DNA of 64,000 nucleotides from RGEC01 sp964626685 (GTDB lineage: Bacteria > Bacteroidota > Bacteroidia > NS11-12g > UBA955): the NCBI GenBank assembly GCA_964626685.1, contig CAZVJY010000008.1, positions 1-64,000 on the forward strand, read 5' to 3'. Position numbers and translations under genes: made by a program. The notes beneath the pieces are model-generated. The model saw nothing but the letters and a program-made list of their open reading frames with translations. It was not told where the DNA came from and ran no database searches. Position 1 is the stretch's first letter. The number at the start of each line of letters is the position of its first letter. Below are positions 19,468 through 26,436 of the stretch, one piece after another.

Positions 19468-20346
19468 ATGTTTGTCAGTGGATTTACGATAGCACGTAAT
19501 GTGGTGAAGGCCGATTATCCCTTACGGGAAGCGGTTTTTAGCGTTCTGGATTTGTGCGATGAATTTGTGATTGCCGTGGGGAACAGTGATGACGGGACCC
19601 TGGAGTTTGTGCAATCATTCAACCATCCTAAAATCAAAATCATTGAAACGGTGTGGGATGATACCCTTCGAACGGGAGGGCGCGTGCTGGCCGTCGAAAC
19701 CGACAAGGCCAAAGCCGCAGTGAATCCCAAGGCTAACTGGCTATTTTATATTCAGGCCGATGAGTGTGTGCACGAAAACGATCTTCCGGTGATTCGCGAA
19801 GCAATGGAAAAGCACCTGAACAATCCGAAGGTAGAGGGTTTGCTGTTTGATTACCGGCATTTCTACGGCAGTTATGATTATGTCGGAGATTCAAGGCGCT
19901 GGTACCGGCACGAAATTCGTGTGATTCGAAACAGGGCTGATATTTTTAGCTACCGCGATGCACAGGGCTTCAGAAAATTGCCCAATGATAAGTTAATCGT
20001 GGCTCATTGTGGCGCTAACATGTATCATTACGGCTGGGTGAAACATCCGGACGCCCAGCAGCAAAAGCAGTTGCAGTTTCACCGTATGTGGCACGATGAT
20101 ACGTATATGCAAAAGCATGTCGCTGCTGCCAATACTTTTGATTACAGCAATATAGATTCATTACAACAGTTTAAGGGAACCCATCCTGCGGTTATGCAGG
20201 AGCGCATTGCCCGTATGAACTGGCAGTTTGATTTTGATATCTCCCGCAAAAACATGGGTTTGAAAAGCCGTTTACTGCATGGGATTGAAAAGCTTACCGG
20301 CTGGAGGGCGGGGGAGTATAAAAACTATAAGCTAAAGCAGTTTTAA
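19468..20346 (+). CDS. Family 2 glycosyltransferase
   Basis: This 292-residue cytoplasmic protein has a GT-A fold start (SGFTIARNV, CDEFVIAVGNSDDGT) and a QADE segment near residue 92 in the position of the metal-binding DxD motif. Proteins of this type add sugars to lipid-linked or surface glycans; the substrate is unknown. It begins one base downstream of dnaE, so its translation is probably coupled to dnaE, an odd functional pairing. Its last 15 bases overlap the 3' end of the converging DUF2752 gene. Confidence 0.85.
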   Translation: MFVSGFTIARNVVKADYPLREAVFSVLDLCDEFVIAVGNSDDGTLEFVQSFNHPKIKIIETVWDDTLRTGGRVLAVETDKAKAAVNPKANWLFYIQADECVHENDLPVIREAMEKHLNNPKVEGLLFDYRHFYGSYDYVGDSRRWYRHEIRVIRNRADIFSYRDAQGFRKLPNDKLIVAHCGANMYHYGWVKHPDAQQQKQLQFHRMWHDDTYMQKHVAAANTFDYSNIDSLQQFKGTHPAVMQERIARMNWQFDFDISRKNMGLKSRLLHGIEKLTGWRAGEYKNYKLKQF

Positions 20347-20619
20347 AACAAAATTTCCCCACATCAGGCCTGCGGTAGCTATAAATCCCCACAGGATAAC
20401 TTTGGCTCCGTGTTTAAACGCGAATTTTAGATGTAGGATTGTAAAGATAAGCAGTAGCAGAAAAGGGATGCCGCCAGGGTTGTATTTCCATGTATCATTG
20501 ATGTTGCCCTTATAAAGGGAGTACCAGGAGCGCTGCATGCCACATCCGGGGCAATCTATACCTATCCATTTTTTGGATGGGCAACTTAGAAAGTAGGACG
20601 GGAAACTATCTTTACTCAA
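20332..20619 (-). CDS. DUF2752 membrane protein
   Basis: The 95-residue protein has the DUF2752 signature CPGCGMQRS (residues 23-31) and two hydrophobic helices (about 51-70 and 75-93). The true start is a TTG at 20619 that shares TTGA with the stop codon of the upstream DUF4190 gene. A longer reading frame to 20862 only translates DUF4190 out of frame. Function is unknown; the Cys pair before a membrane helix suggests metal or disulfide chemistry. The two-gene module is common in Bacteroidota. Confidence 0.85.
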   Translation of the reverse strand: MSKDSFPSYFLSCPSKKWIGIDCPGCGMQRSWYSLYKGNINDTWKYNPGGIPFLLLLIFTILHLKFAFKHGAKVILWGFIATAGLMWGNFVLKLL

Positions 20620-20966
20620 AGATGATACAGCGAGCTCATGGAAATCAAGGATCCCACAAAAATGATGTACAGTATGATGATGATAAAATACAGGCTGCTC
20701 AGCACCGTGCCGATGATAGCACACACCCTGCCTGCTTTGAGGTTGTTGTAGCTGGATATAGTGAATTGTCCAGGGTTGCTGTTGTATCGCTGCATGTCTT
20801 TGGATGAAAGACTGAGGGCAATAATTCCCAGAATCAAACCAATAATTCCGTAGCAAAAACACAAAACGATGGACAGGATTCCCAAAACAAGTACTGCTGT
20901 TGAGTTAGGAAGGGCAGAAGTTGGTGTGGCATTACTGAAGTTGCCTTGTGGGTTGGTGTTTTCCAT
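20616..20966 (-). CDS. DUF4190/CCC-motif small membrane protein
   Basis: This 116-residue protein has a polar Asn/Pro/Ser-rich head (1-22), a hydrophobic hairpin (about 24-53) with the glycine-rich turn of the DUF4190 family, a polar loop, and a last membrane helix (about 80-106). It is translationally coupled to the DUF2752 gene through a TTGA overlap, so the two probably act together in the inner membrane. No enzymatic motif is visible. A TATATTTG element ends seven bases before the ATG. Confidence 0.85.
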   Translation of the reverse strand: MENTNPQGNFSNATPTSALPNSTAVLVLGILSIVLCFCYGIIGLILGIIALSLSSKDMQRYNSNPGQFTISSYNNLKAGRVCAIIGTVLSSLYFIIIILYIIFVGSLISMSSLYHL

Positions 20967-20973
20967 AGCATGG

Positions 20974-20981
20974 CAAATATA
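20974..20981 (-). promoter_or_regulatory. -7 promoter element of the DUF4190/DUF2752 pair
   Basis: The minus strand reads TATATTTG (exact TAnnTTTG), with seven bases to the ATG. Confidence 0.55.
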
Positions 20982-21036
20982 TGTAAGTAATGATTATTCA
21001 GAATAATTATACCTGCAAAAGTGGGGATTAATTCAA

Positions 21037-21594
21037 TTAAAGGTTCCCCCTAAATATCTTCACTGCTATAGCCAGGAGAATTACCCCGAAGAATTTTCGT
21101 ATGGTAAGCAGACCGGCCTTGCTGATTTTCTTTTCCAGCCAGCCCGTACTTCGCAGGGCTATATAAATAAAGATGAGATTGGCGGCTATGCCTATACCGA
21201 TGACCCATTCGTTGTAAACCGCTTTTAAAGATAAAATGGTTGTCAGTGTTCCCGAACCGGCGATGATGGGGAAGGCCACGGGTACCACGCTGCCGCTGGG
21301 TGCATCCGGATCGGTTCTGAAAAAATCAATTCCCAGCACCATTTCCAGACCCAAAATAAACATCACAATGGATCCAGCCAGGGCAAAAGAAGCTTTGTCT
21401 AAACCCAGAAACTGCAGAAAATATTCACCGGCAAATAAAAAGCCTATCATCAGCACAGCACTGGCCAGTGTTACTTTCACCGGACTAATCTGTATGGATT
21501 TCGAGCGCAAGCCGATAATCACCGGAATGGATCCCAGCATATCAATTACCGCAAAGAGGGTAAAGGAAACAGTAAGAATTTCGCTCGTTTTCAT
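21037..21594 (-). CDS. MarC-family integral membrane protein
   Basis: The 185-residue protein has six predicted membrane helices and the family's conserved early segment (FTLFAVIDMLGSIPVI) and mid-protein PVAFPIIAGSGTL. MarC proteins (UPF0056) were once linked to multiple antibiotic resistance, but that role was withdrawn and their function is still open. It is a single gene behind its own -7 element. Its upstream neighbour on the same strand is closed by a strong terminator. Confidence 0.92.
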   Translation of the reverse strand: MKTSEILTVSFTLFAVIDMLGSIPVIIGLRSKSIQISPVKVTLASAVLMIGFLFAGEYFLQFLGLDKASFALAGSIVMFILGLEMVLGIDFFRTDPDAPSGSVVPVAFPIIAGSGTLTTILSLKAVYNEWVIGIGIAANLIFIYIALRSTGWLEKKISKAGLLTIRKFFGVILLAIAVKIFRGNL

Positions 21595-21598
21595 AACA

Positions 21599-21606
21599 CA
21601 AAGGTA
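21599..21606 (-). promoter_or_regulatory. -7 promoter element of the marC-like gene, 4 nt from the ATG
   Basis: The minus strand reads TACCTTTG, then TGTT, then ATG. The element lies just beyond the terminator of the preceding gene, which supports a real promoter. Confidence 0.62.
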
Positions 21607-21611
21607 GTCAT

Positions 21612-21640
21612 AAAAAAAGCGGGCTTTAGCCCGCTTTTTT
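21612..21640. terminator. Bidirectional terminator
   Basis: The inverted repeat AGCGGGC-TTTA-GCCCGCT is flanked by seven A and six T. On the minus strand it ends the 21659-22159 gene and insulates the MarC promoter. Confidence 0.88.
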
Positions 21641-21658
21641 CTATAGTTGGTTAATAAT

Positions 21659-22159
21659 TTAGCTCATGTGTTTCAGCTGCAGTGCATAAAGAATGATGAA
21701 AACACTGGCAAACAACAGTGACGCTCCGAGTACAATTCCGCCCATAAGATTGAATCCAATAATGGCTACGGTTATGAATATCGGAAGTAATTCGCCGGTG
21801 AGCCATAAATAGAATCCGTTTTTACGCATTTTTCTCATTTCAAGTGCGCCAAAAAAGCAAAGACCGGTTGCCAGTAGATTTACTATTAGCAACAAATAGC
21901 GGTTATCATACTGTTTTCTAATCATTTCAATACTTTGCATTACCATACCTGCGGCAACTTCATTGCCACTTTCGCTTAGCTGGTCAGCCTGTTCCTGCAT
22001 GATGGCTATTTGTTCCATTGACTTTCCGGAAGAATAAAGGCTCCATACACCGGAAATAAAGGCTAAGCCGCAGCCAATAAATGTAAGGATGGTAAGAACT
22101 CTAATGGTGCCTGTCATGGTTTTGGCCTCAGGCTGTTGGTCAAGGGTTTGGTTTTCCAT
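21659..22159 (-). CDS. Four-helix membrane protein, unknown function
   Basis: The 166-residue product has a polar amino end, a first membrane helix (about 22-45), a Glu/Gln-rich loop of about 40 residues that is probably periplasmic, and three more helices to the carboxyl end. I recognise no family. A TATTTTTG element lies 14 nt upstream of the ATG and a strong terminator follows the stop, so it is a single-gene unit. Confidence 0.75.
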   Translation of the reverse strand: MENQTLDQQPEAKTMTGTIRVLTILTFIGCGLAFISGVWSLYSSGKSMEQIAIMQEQADQLSESGNEVAAGMVMQSIEMIRKQYDNRYLLLIVNLLATGLCFFGALEMRKMRKNGFYLWLTGELLPIFITVAIIGFNLMGGIVLGASLLFASVFIILYALQLKHMS

Positions 22160-22173
22160 AGTCTGTTTTTATT

Positions 22174-22181
22174 CAAAAATA
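22174..22181 (-). promoter_or_regulatory. -7 promoter element of the 166-residue membrane protein gene
   Basis: The minus strand reads TATTTTTG (exact TAnnTTTG), 14 nt before the ATG. Confidence 0.5.
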
Positions 22182-22215
22182 GCAAAAAGTTCTAAAAAAC
22201 CAAGTTTATTGGCGG

Positions 22216-23034
22216 TTAAACAAAAGGGCTGTCCGGCTCTTTGCGGATCACATTGTATGCCAGCTTATCGGCCAGTGCAGGCCACCACTTGTTGATGAAC
22301 ACTGCCAGCTTGCCTTGTAATGTTAAAATCAGATACAGTCTGCGTTTTTCTACGCTGTTCCAAATGGTAGCAGCAACTTCAGCAGGTTGCATCAGTTTGC
22401 TTTCGTCCAGGGGTGTTTCAGCCTGTGATTTGCCATCCTTGTTTAGTGCGGTTTTGCGTATGTTGCTGGCCGTGTAGCCCGGACATGCAATCAGCACATG
22501 CAGGTTTTTCTTTAGGTTTTCGTTGCGTAAACTTTCCAGAAAGCCATGCATCGCAAATTTACTGGCACTGTAGCCGGTTCTACCGGGTAACCCCTTGAAA
22601 CCCGCAATGGAAGACACGCCCACCACAGAGCCGTTACTCTCGAGCAGTTTGGGCAGGGCAAATTTGGTACAGTAAACCGTCCCCCAAAAATTGGTGTTCA
22701 TCAACTGATGCAGTACTTCGGGTTCGGTGTGTTCGAATACCGCACGCATGCTGATGCCTGCATTATTGAACAGCACTTTTAAATTGCCCGGTAAAGCCTC
22801 TGCGGCAGCTACAAATCTTTTACAATCTCCCTGTTGGCTAACATCACCTGCAACCACCACCACTTTTGCTCCCAGTGATTCACAGGTTTGGGCCACTTTA
22901 TTCAGGTTTTCGGCGTTGCGCCCCATGATGACCAGATCATAACCTCGTCTTGCGCCTTCTAATGCGAGTGCTTCTCCAATGCCGCTGCCGGCACCGGTTA
23001 TCAGGGCAACAGGACGGGCATTATCCGGGTTCAT
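22216..23034 (-). CDS. Short-chain dehydrogenase/reductase
   Basis: This 272-residue classical SDR has the cofactor motif TGAGSGIG (residues 13-20), NNAG (90-93), catalytic Ser141 or Ser142, and Tyr155/Lys159 in YSASK. Arg39 in MGRN at the end of the second strand favours NADP(H). The C-terminal hydrophobic stretch resembles SDRs acting on lipids or long-chain substrates, but the substrate cannot be told. Its start overlaps the redoxin gene by 14 bp, so it is in an operon with redoxin and probably fhs. Confidence 0.9.
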   Translation of the reverse strand: MNPDNARPVALITGAGSGIGEALALEGARRGYDLVIMGRNAENLNKVAQTCESLGAKVVVVAGDVSQQGDCKRFVAAAEALPGNLKVLFNNAGISMRAVFEHTEPEVLHQLMNTNFWGTVYCTKFALPKLLESNGSVVGVSSIAGFKGLPGRTGYSASKFAMHGFLESLRNENLKKNLHVLIACPGYTASNIRKTALNKDGKSQAETPLDESKLMQPAEVAATIWNSVEKRRLYLILTLQGKLAVFINKWWPALADKLAYNVIRKEPDSPFV

Positions 23035-23563
23035 TGCCGGGTTTCCATTTGATGGTGCATCCTACCGCATCAATTTCGGGGTAATCTACTTCCAGTCCGT
23101 CAAGGCTGTATTCTACAGCATCCTCCAGGTAAACCTGCATGATGGCCGCTTCATTTTCCCAGTTGTCATCAATGGCGCCGCGGTAAACCAGTTCTCTGTT
23201 ATTGTTAAACAAAAATGCTTCGGGTGTTCTTATCGCCCCCAGTTTTTTAATCACTTCCTGGGTTTCATCATGCAGGTATGGGAAGGGGAGTCCCAGTTGT
23301 TTGTGCAACTGCTGCATATTTTCAAAACTGTCCTGTGGGTAGGCCTGTGCGTCGTTTCCGCATATAGCCAGCATTCCCAGGTTGTCTTCTTCGTATTTCT
23401 TGGCCAGTTGTTTCAGCCTGCCCCAGTAGGACTGGGCATATTTGCAATGGTTGCAGGTAACGATAATCAGCAGGCTGTATTTATCGGCAAAATCGTAGTT
23501 GCCCAACATTCGGCCGTCTACATTTTTAAGGCTGAAGGAAAAGAGTTTATCTCCGGGATTCAT
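23021..23563 (-). CDS. Thioredoxin-fold redoxin (AhpC/TSA type)
   Basis: The protein has a peroxiredoxin/thioredoxin-like fold with a CNHC redox motif at the usual position after the second strand, and FLFNNNRELVYRG as the late conserved strand. Bacteroidota homologues are called thioredoxin family or redoxin domain proteins; whether it reduces peroxides or disulfides is open. There is no signal peptide with the chosen start. The ATG at 23563 is preceded by TAACTTTG and five bases; a TTG at 23611, two bases after the fhs stop, would add 16 residues that are not needed for the fold. Confidence 0.86.
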   Translation of the reverse strand: MNPGDKLFSFSLKNVDGRMLGNYDFADKYSLLIIVTCNHCKYAQSYWGRLKQLAKKYEEDNLGMLAICGNDAQAYPQDSFENMQQLHKQLGLPFPYLHDETQEVIKKLGAIRTPEAFLFNNNRELVYRGAIDDNWENEAAIMQVYLEDAVEYSLDGLEVDYPEIDAVGCTIKWKPGNEPG

Positions 23564-23568
23564 ACCGG

Positions 23569-23576
23569 CAAAGTTA
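23569..23576 (-). promoter_or_regulatory. Possible internal -7 promoter element before the redoxin gene
   Basis: The minus strand reads TAACTTTG, then five bases, then ATG. It would give redoxin and the SDR their own transcript inside the fhs operon. Confidence 0.5.
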
Positions 23577-23613
23577 ACCAACGGAAGAATAAAATCAGCG
23601 GCAGGCTGCAATA

Positions 23614-25272
23614 TCAGCTCAGACCGTCAATTTCGCCATTTACCAGCTTGATTTGCAAGGCCTGAGGCTCTTTGGGCAGACCTGGCATGCGCATGATATC
23701 CCCGGCTATGGCTACTACAAAACCTGCACCGGCATTGATTACCAGGTCTTCCACGCGAAGCGTAAAGTCTTTAGCAAGCGGCCCCATGCTGATATCGTCG
23801 CTGAAGCTATACTGGGTTTTGGCGATGCAAATCGGCAAATTGCCCCAGCCCAGTTCTTCAAATTTTTTGAGTTTGGCCTGAGCCGTTCCTGACAGTTTGA
23901 TGCCTGAACCGCCGTAGACGCGTTTCACCACTTTTTCTATTTTAGTATCGATGGAATCGCCCAGTTCATATGCATAATTGATAGGTCCCGATGGGTTGTT
24001 GTCTACCACATCTGCCACGGTTTCAGCCAAAGCCGCAGCTCCTGCACCACCATTCACAAAACATTCATTCACGGCTACTTTTACACCTTGGTCTTTGCAC
24101 CAGTCAATGAGATAATTCATTTCATTTTCAGTATCCCAACCATACTTGTTGATACTTACAACCGCATTTTGCCCGAAAGCCTGCACGTTGCGAATATGGT
24201 GCTGCACGTTTTGCAGGCCGGTTTTCAGTGCTTCTGCATTTACATCGCGCATATTTTTCTCGCCTGCACCTCCATGCAGCTTAATAGCCTGCAGAGATGC
24301 CACAATCACAGTAGCAGCGGGCTGTAATCCTGCCATGCGGCACTTAATATCGAAGAATTTTTCTGCACCCAGATCAGAACCGAAACCACTTTCGGTTACC
24401 ACATAATCAGCCAGGTTTAATGCAGTTTTTGTGGCGATCACGCTGTTACATCCGTGCGCGATATTGGCAAATGGTCCCCCGTGTATAATAGCAGGCGTGT
24501 GTTCGGTGGTTTGCACCAGGTTGGGCATGATGGCGTCCCGGAGCAATACTACTATGCTTGGCCCGAAACCTAGATCACCAACAGTTACAGGCTTTTTACC
24601 TGAATATCCTACAACGATGCGGTCAATACGGCGCTCTAGGTCTTCCAGGTTTTCGCTAAGGCAAAGCAAAGCCATGATTTCGGATGCAGGTGTAATATCA
24701 AATCCGGTTTCGGTAGGAATGCCATTGGTGCTGCCATGCAGGCCGCTCACCATATGGCGCAGCATGCGATCATTTACGTCGAGTACCCGTTTCCACAGCA
24801 ACTGTGTCAGGGTGTTTTCACCTGTTTTATTCCAGTAGCGGTAATTGTCTACCAGGGCCGCAATCATATTGTTGGCGCTGGTGATGGCATGAAAATCGCC
24901 GGTAAAATGCAGGTTGATGTCTTCCATTGGCAATACCTGTGCATATCCGCCGCCGGCTGCTCCGCCCTTCATGCCAAAGCAAGGTCCCAGGCTGGGTTCG
25001 CGCAGCGCTACCATGGCATTTTTGCCGATATGGTTCAGGCCCAGTGACAATCCCACACTGGTAACGGTTTTCCCTACACCCGCTTTGTTGGGTGTGATGG
25101 CGGTTACCATGATCAGCTTGCCTTTTTTATCTGACTGAAGGTACTTCAGCGGAATTTTGGCTTTGGTTCTGCCGTAAGGAATCAGCTCATCCTGTGCGAT
25201 GTTGAGTTTTTGTGCAATGTCACCTATGGGTTTTAAAGGGGTTGAGCGAGAGATTTCAATGTCTGACTTCAT
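23614..25272 (-). CDS. fhs: Formate-tetrahydrofolate ligase
   Basis: Fhs makes 10-formyl-tetrahydrofolate from formate, ATP and tetrahydrofolate, feeding purine synthesis and formyl-methionine. The 552-residue length is typical. The ATP-binding loop TPNKAGVGKT lies near residues 60-69, and the conserved LREPSLGPCFGMKGGAAGGG segment follows. Together with the formate dehydrogenase at 9725-15669 it gives the cell both an oxidising and an assimilating route for formate. A one-mismatch -7 element (TATTATTG) ends seven bases before the ATG. The redoxin and SDR genes follow closely. Confidence 0.97.
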   Translation of the reverse strand: MKSDIEISRSTPLKPIGDIAQKLNIAQDELIPYGRTKAKIPLKYLQSDKKGKLIMVTAITPNKAGVGKTVTSVGLSLGLNHIGKNAMVALREPSLGPCFGMKGGAAGGGYAQVLPMEDINLHFTGDFHAITSANNMIAALVDNYRYWNKTGENTLTQLLWKRVLDVNDRMLRHMVSGLHGSTNGIPTETGFDITPASEIMALLCLSENLEDLERRIDRIVVGYSGKKPVTVGDLGFGPSIVVLLRDAIMPNLVQTTEHTPAIIHGGPFANIAHGCNSVIATKTALNLADYVVTESGFGSDLGAEKFFDIKCRMAGLQPAATVIVASLQAIKLHGGAGEKNMRDVNAEALKTGLQNVQHHIRNVQAFGQNAVVSINKYGWDTENEMNYLIDWCKDQGVKVAVNECFVNGGAGAAALAETVADVVDNNPSGPINYAYELGDSIDTKIEKVVKRVYGGSGIKLSGTAQAKLKKFEELGWGNLPICIAKTQYSFSDDISMGPLAKDFTLRVEDLVINAGAGFVVAIAGDIMRMPGLPKEPQALQIKLVNGEIDGLS

Positions 25273-25310
25273 ACTACGGCAATAATAGGATTTTTTTTAA
25301 TTGGTTGGGT

Positions 25311-25318
25311 TATCTTTG
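25311..25318 (+). promoter_or_regulatory. -7 promoter element of the cytochrome lipoprotein, 4 nt from the ATG
   Basis: TATCTTTG (exact), then TTGC, then ATG at 25323. It also argues against the longer reading frame that begins at 25212. Confidence 0.62.
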
Positions 25319-25322
25319 TTGC

Positions 25323-25760
25323 ATGAGCAATTGGATGTTACGTGTGTTTTGTGTGGCAAGTGCCATTGTTTTGTTTCAGTGCGCTGCGAGAAAAACCCAG
25401 TCTGCGAAAAACAACGTATCCACCGGCACTGATGTGCAGGTTTCAGAACCGCCCCGGCCGGTTGTTCAACCGGCCACAGTCACCATTAAAACGCCTGAGC
25501 CCTTGCCGGCTGAACTGCAAAAAAGGCTGGTAGTGGCCGAGTCTATTGAGCATGGTGCTACCCAATACTGGTTAAGCCAAGGCGCAGATATTTTGAATGT
25601 ACAATGCGGCTCCTGCCATAAGCCCAAAAATCCGCTCAATTACAATGAAGCAAGCTGGGTAAAACATATGAACCGCATGGTTCCCAAATCAAAACTGACA
25701 GAAGACCAGGCAAAATACCTGCGTGTATATACCTTAACCCTGATCCGCACAGGCAGCTAG
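25323..25760 (+). CDS. Monoheme c-type cytochrome lipoprotein
   Basis: This 145-residue protein has a lipoprotein signal with lipobox LFQC (Cys20), a Pro/Thr-rich linker (about 35-70), and one CxxCH heme site (CGSCH, about residue 98). The methionines in the later MNRMVPK segment are candidates for the sixth iron ligand. It is probably a membrane-tethered periplasmic electron carrier; the partner is unknown. The 5' extension present in the longer frame overlaps fhs and the promoter and is not used. It converges on the DUF2480 gene. Confidence 0.85.
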   Translation: MSNWMLRVFCVASAIVLFQCAARKTQSAKNNVSTGTDVQVSEPPRPVVQPATVTIKTPEPLPAELQKRLVVAESIEHGATQYWLSQGADILNVQCGSCHKPKNPLNYNEASWVKHMNRMVPKSKLTEDQAKYLRVYTLTLIRTGS

Positions 25761-25789
25761 TCGTAAAACCGGTTTTCTGCGATTCCGTT

Positions 25790-26296
25790 TCAGGCCTTTT
25801 TGAACACCGGCACAGTAGAGCAGGGTTCGCCAAACATTAAGCTTTTCACATGCGGCTGCAGCAAACGGGTTATTTCAACGTAGGCCGCAGGTGTTATGTA
25901 TTGATCGCCGCATCCCTTGATAACGACCCGTTTATCGCTAAATTCATCCGTATTTATTGTTGAAAGGGCTTCTGAAAACAAAGCTGTGTCCAGTGCTTCT
26001 GCCGTTCCGAACAGAAAATAGTGCGCAATCCCGGTCAGTCTGGCGGCAATGAGCATATAAGCCCAAGTTGGCACGATGGCATCTGCAGAACAATGAATAT
26101 AGACGTTGGCATCCCGGTATTGTTCCCAATTATGGTTTTTAATCCAGTCCCTGAAGTCTTTTTCCTTTAAAATCAAACCCATGAATAAAGTGTCTTTAAC
26201 GTCAATGCCAACGCGTTTTCCCGGATGCAGATAGTTTTCCAGATTGAGTGTAACAATGCCGCTGTTGGCTACCCGGTTTACAATGCCTTCTTCCAT
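25790..26296 (-). CDS. DUF2480 family protein
   Basis: The 168-residue soluble protein begins MEEGIVNRVANSGIVTLNLE and contains IHCSADAIVPTWAYML, which I recognise as the Bacteroidota DUF2480 family, function unknown. A longer frame upstream to 26383 adds 29 residues that do not resemble the family, so the ATG at 26296 is chosen. A one-mismatch -7 element (GATATTTG) lies 14 nt upstream. It is divergent from the 808-residue secreted protein. Confidence 0.85.
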   Translation of the reverse strand: MEEGIVNRVANSGIVTLNLENYLHPGKRVGIDVKDTLFMGLILKEKDFRDWIKNHNWEQYRDANVYIHCSADAIVPTWAYMLIAARLTGIAHYFLFGTAEALDTALFSEALSTINTDEFSDKRVVIKGCGDQYITPAAYVEITRLLQPHVKSLMFGEPCSTVPVFKKA

Positions 26297-26436
26297 GGTT
26301 GATGCTGCTGCAAATATCGGGCAGATTTCCCTGTTTCTGTCAATTTTACTGTACAAAGCCATCACCGGCCGATAGCGTTTCAAATAAAGCCTTCATCTTT
26401 GCTGTAATGGGTACATTTTTTGACCTGGGTAAGAAT

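Noticed and set aside
20617..20862. A 176-residue version of the DUF2752 protein
   Set aside because: The upstream 81 residues are an out-of-frame reading of the DUF4190 gene; the TTG at 20619 explains the real start.
21236..21607. A plus-strand frame antisense to the MarC gene
   Set aside because: It mirrors a multi-helix membrane protein gene with clear family motifs.
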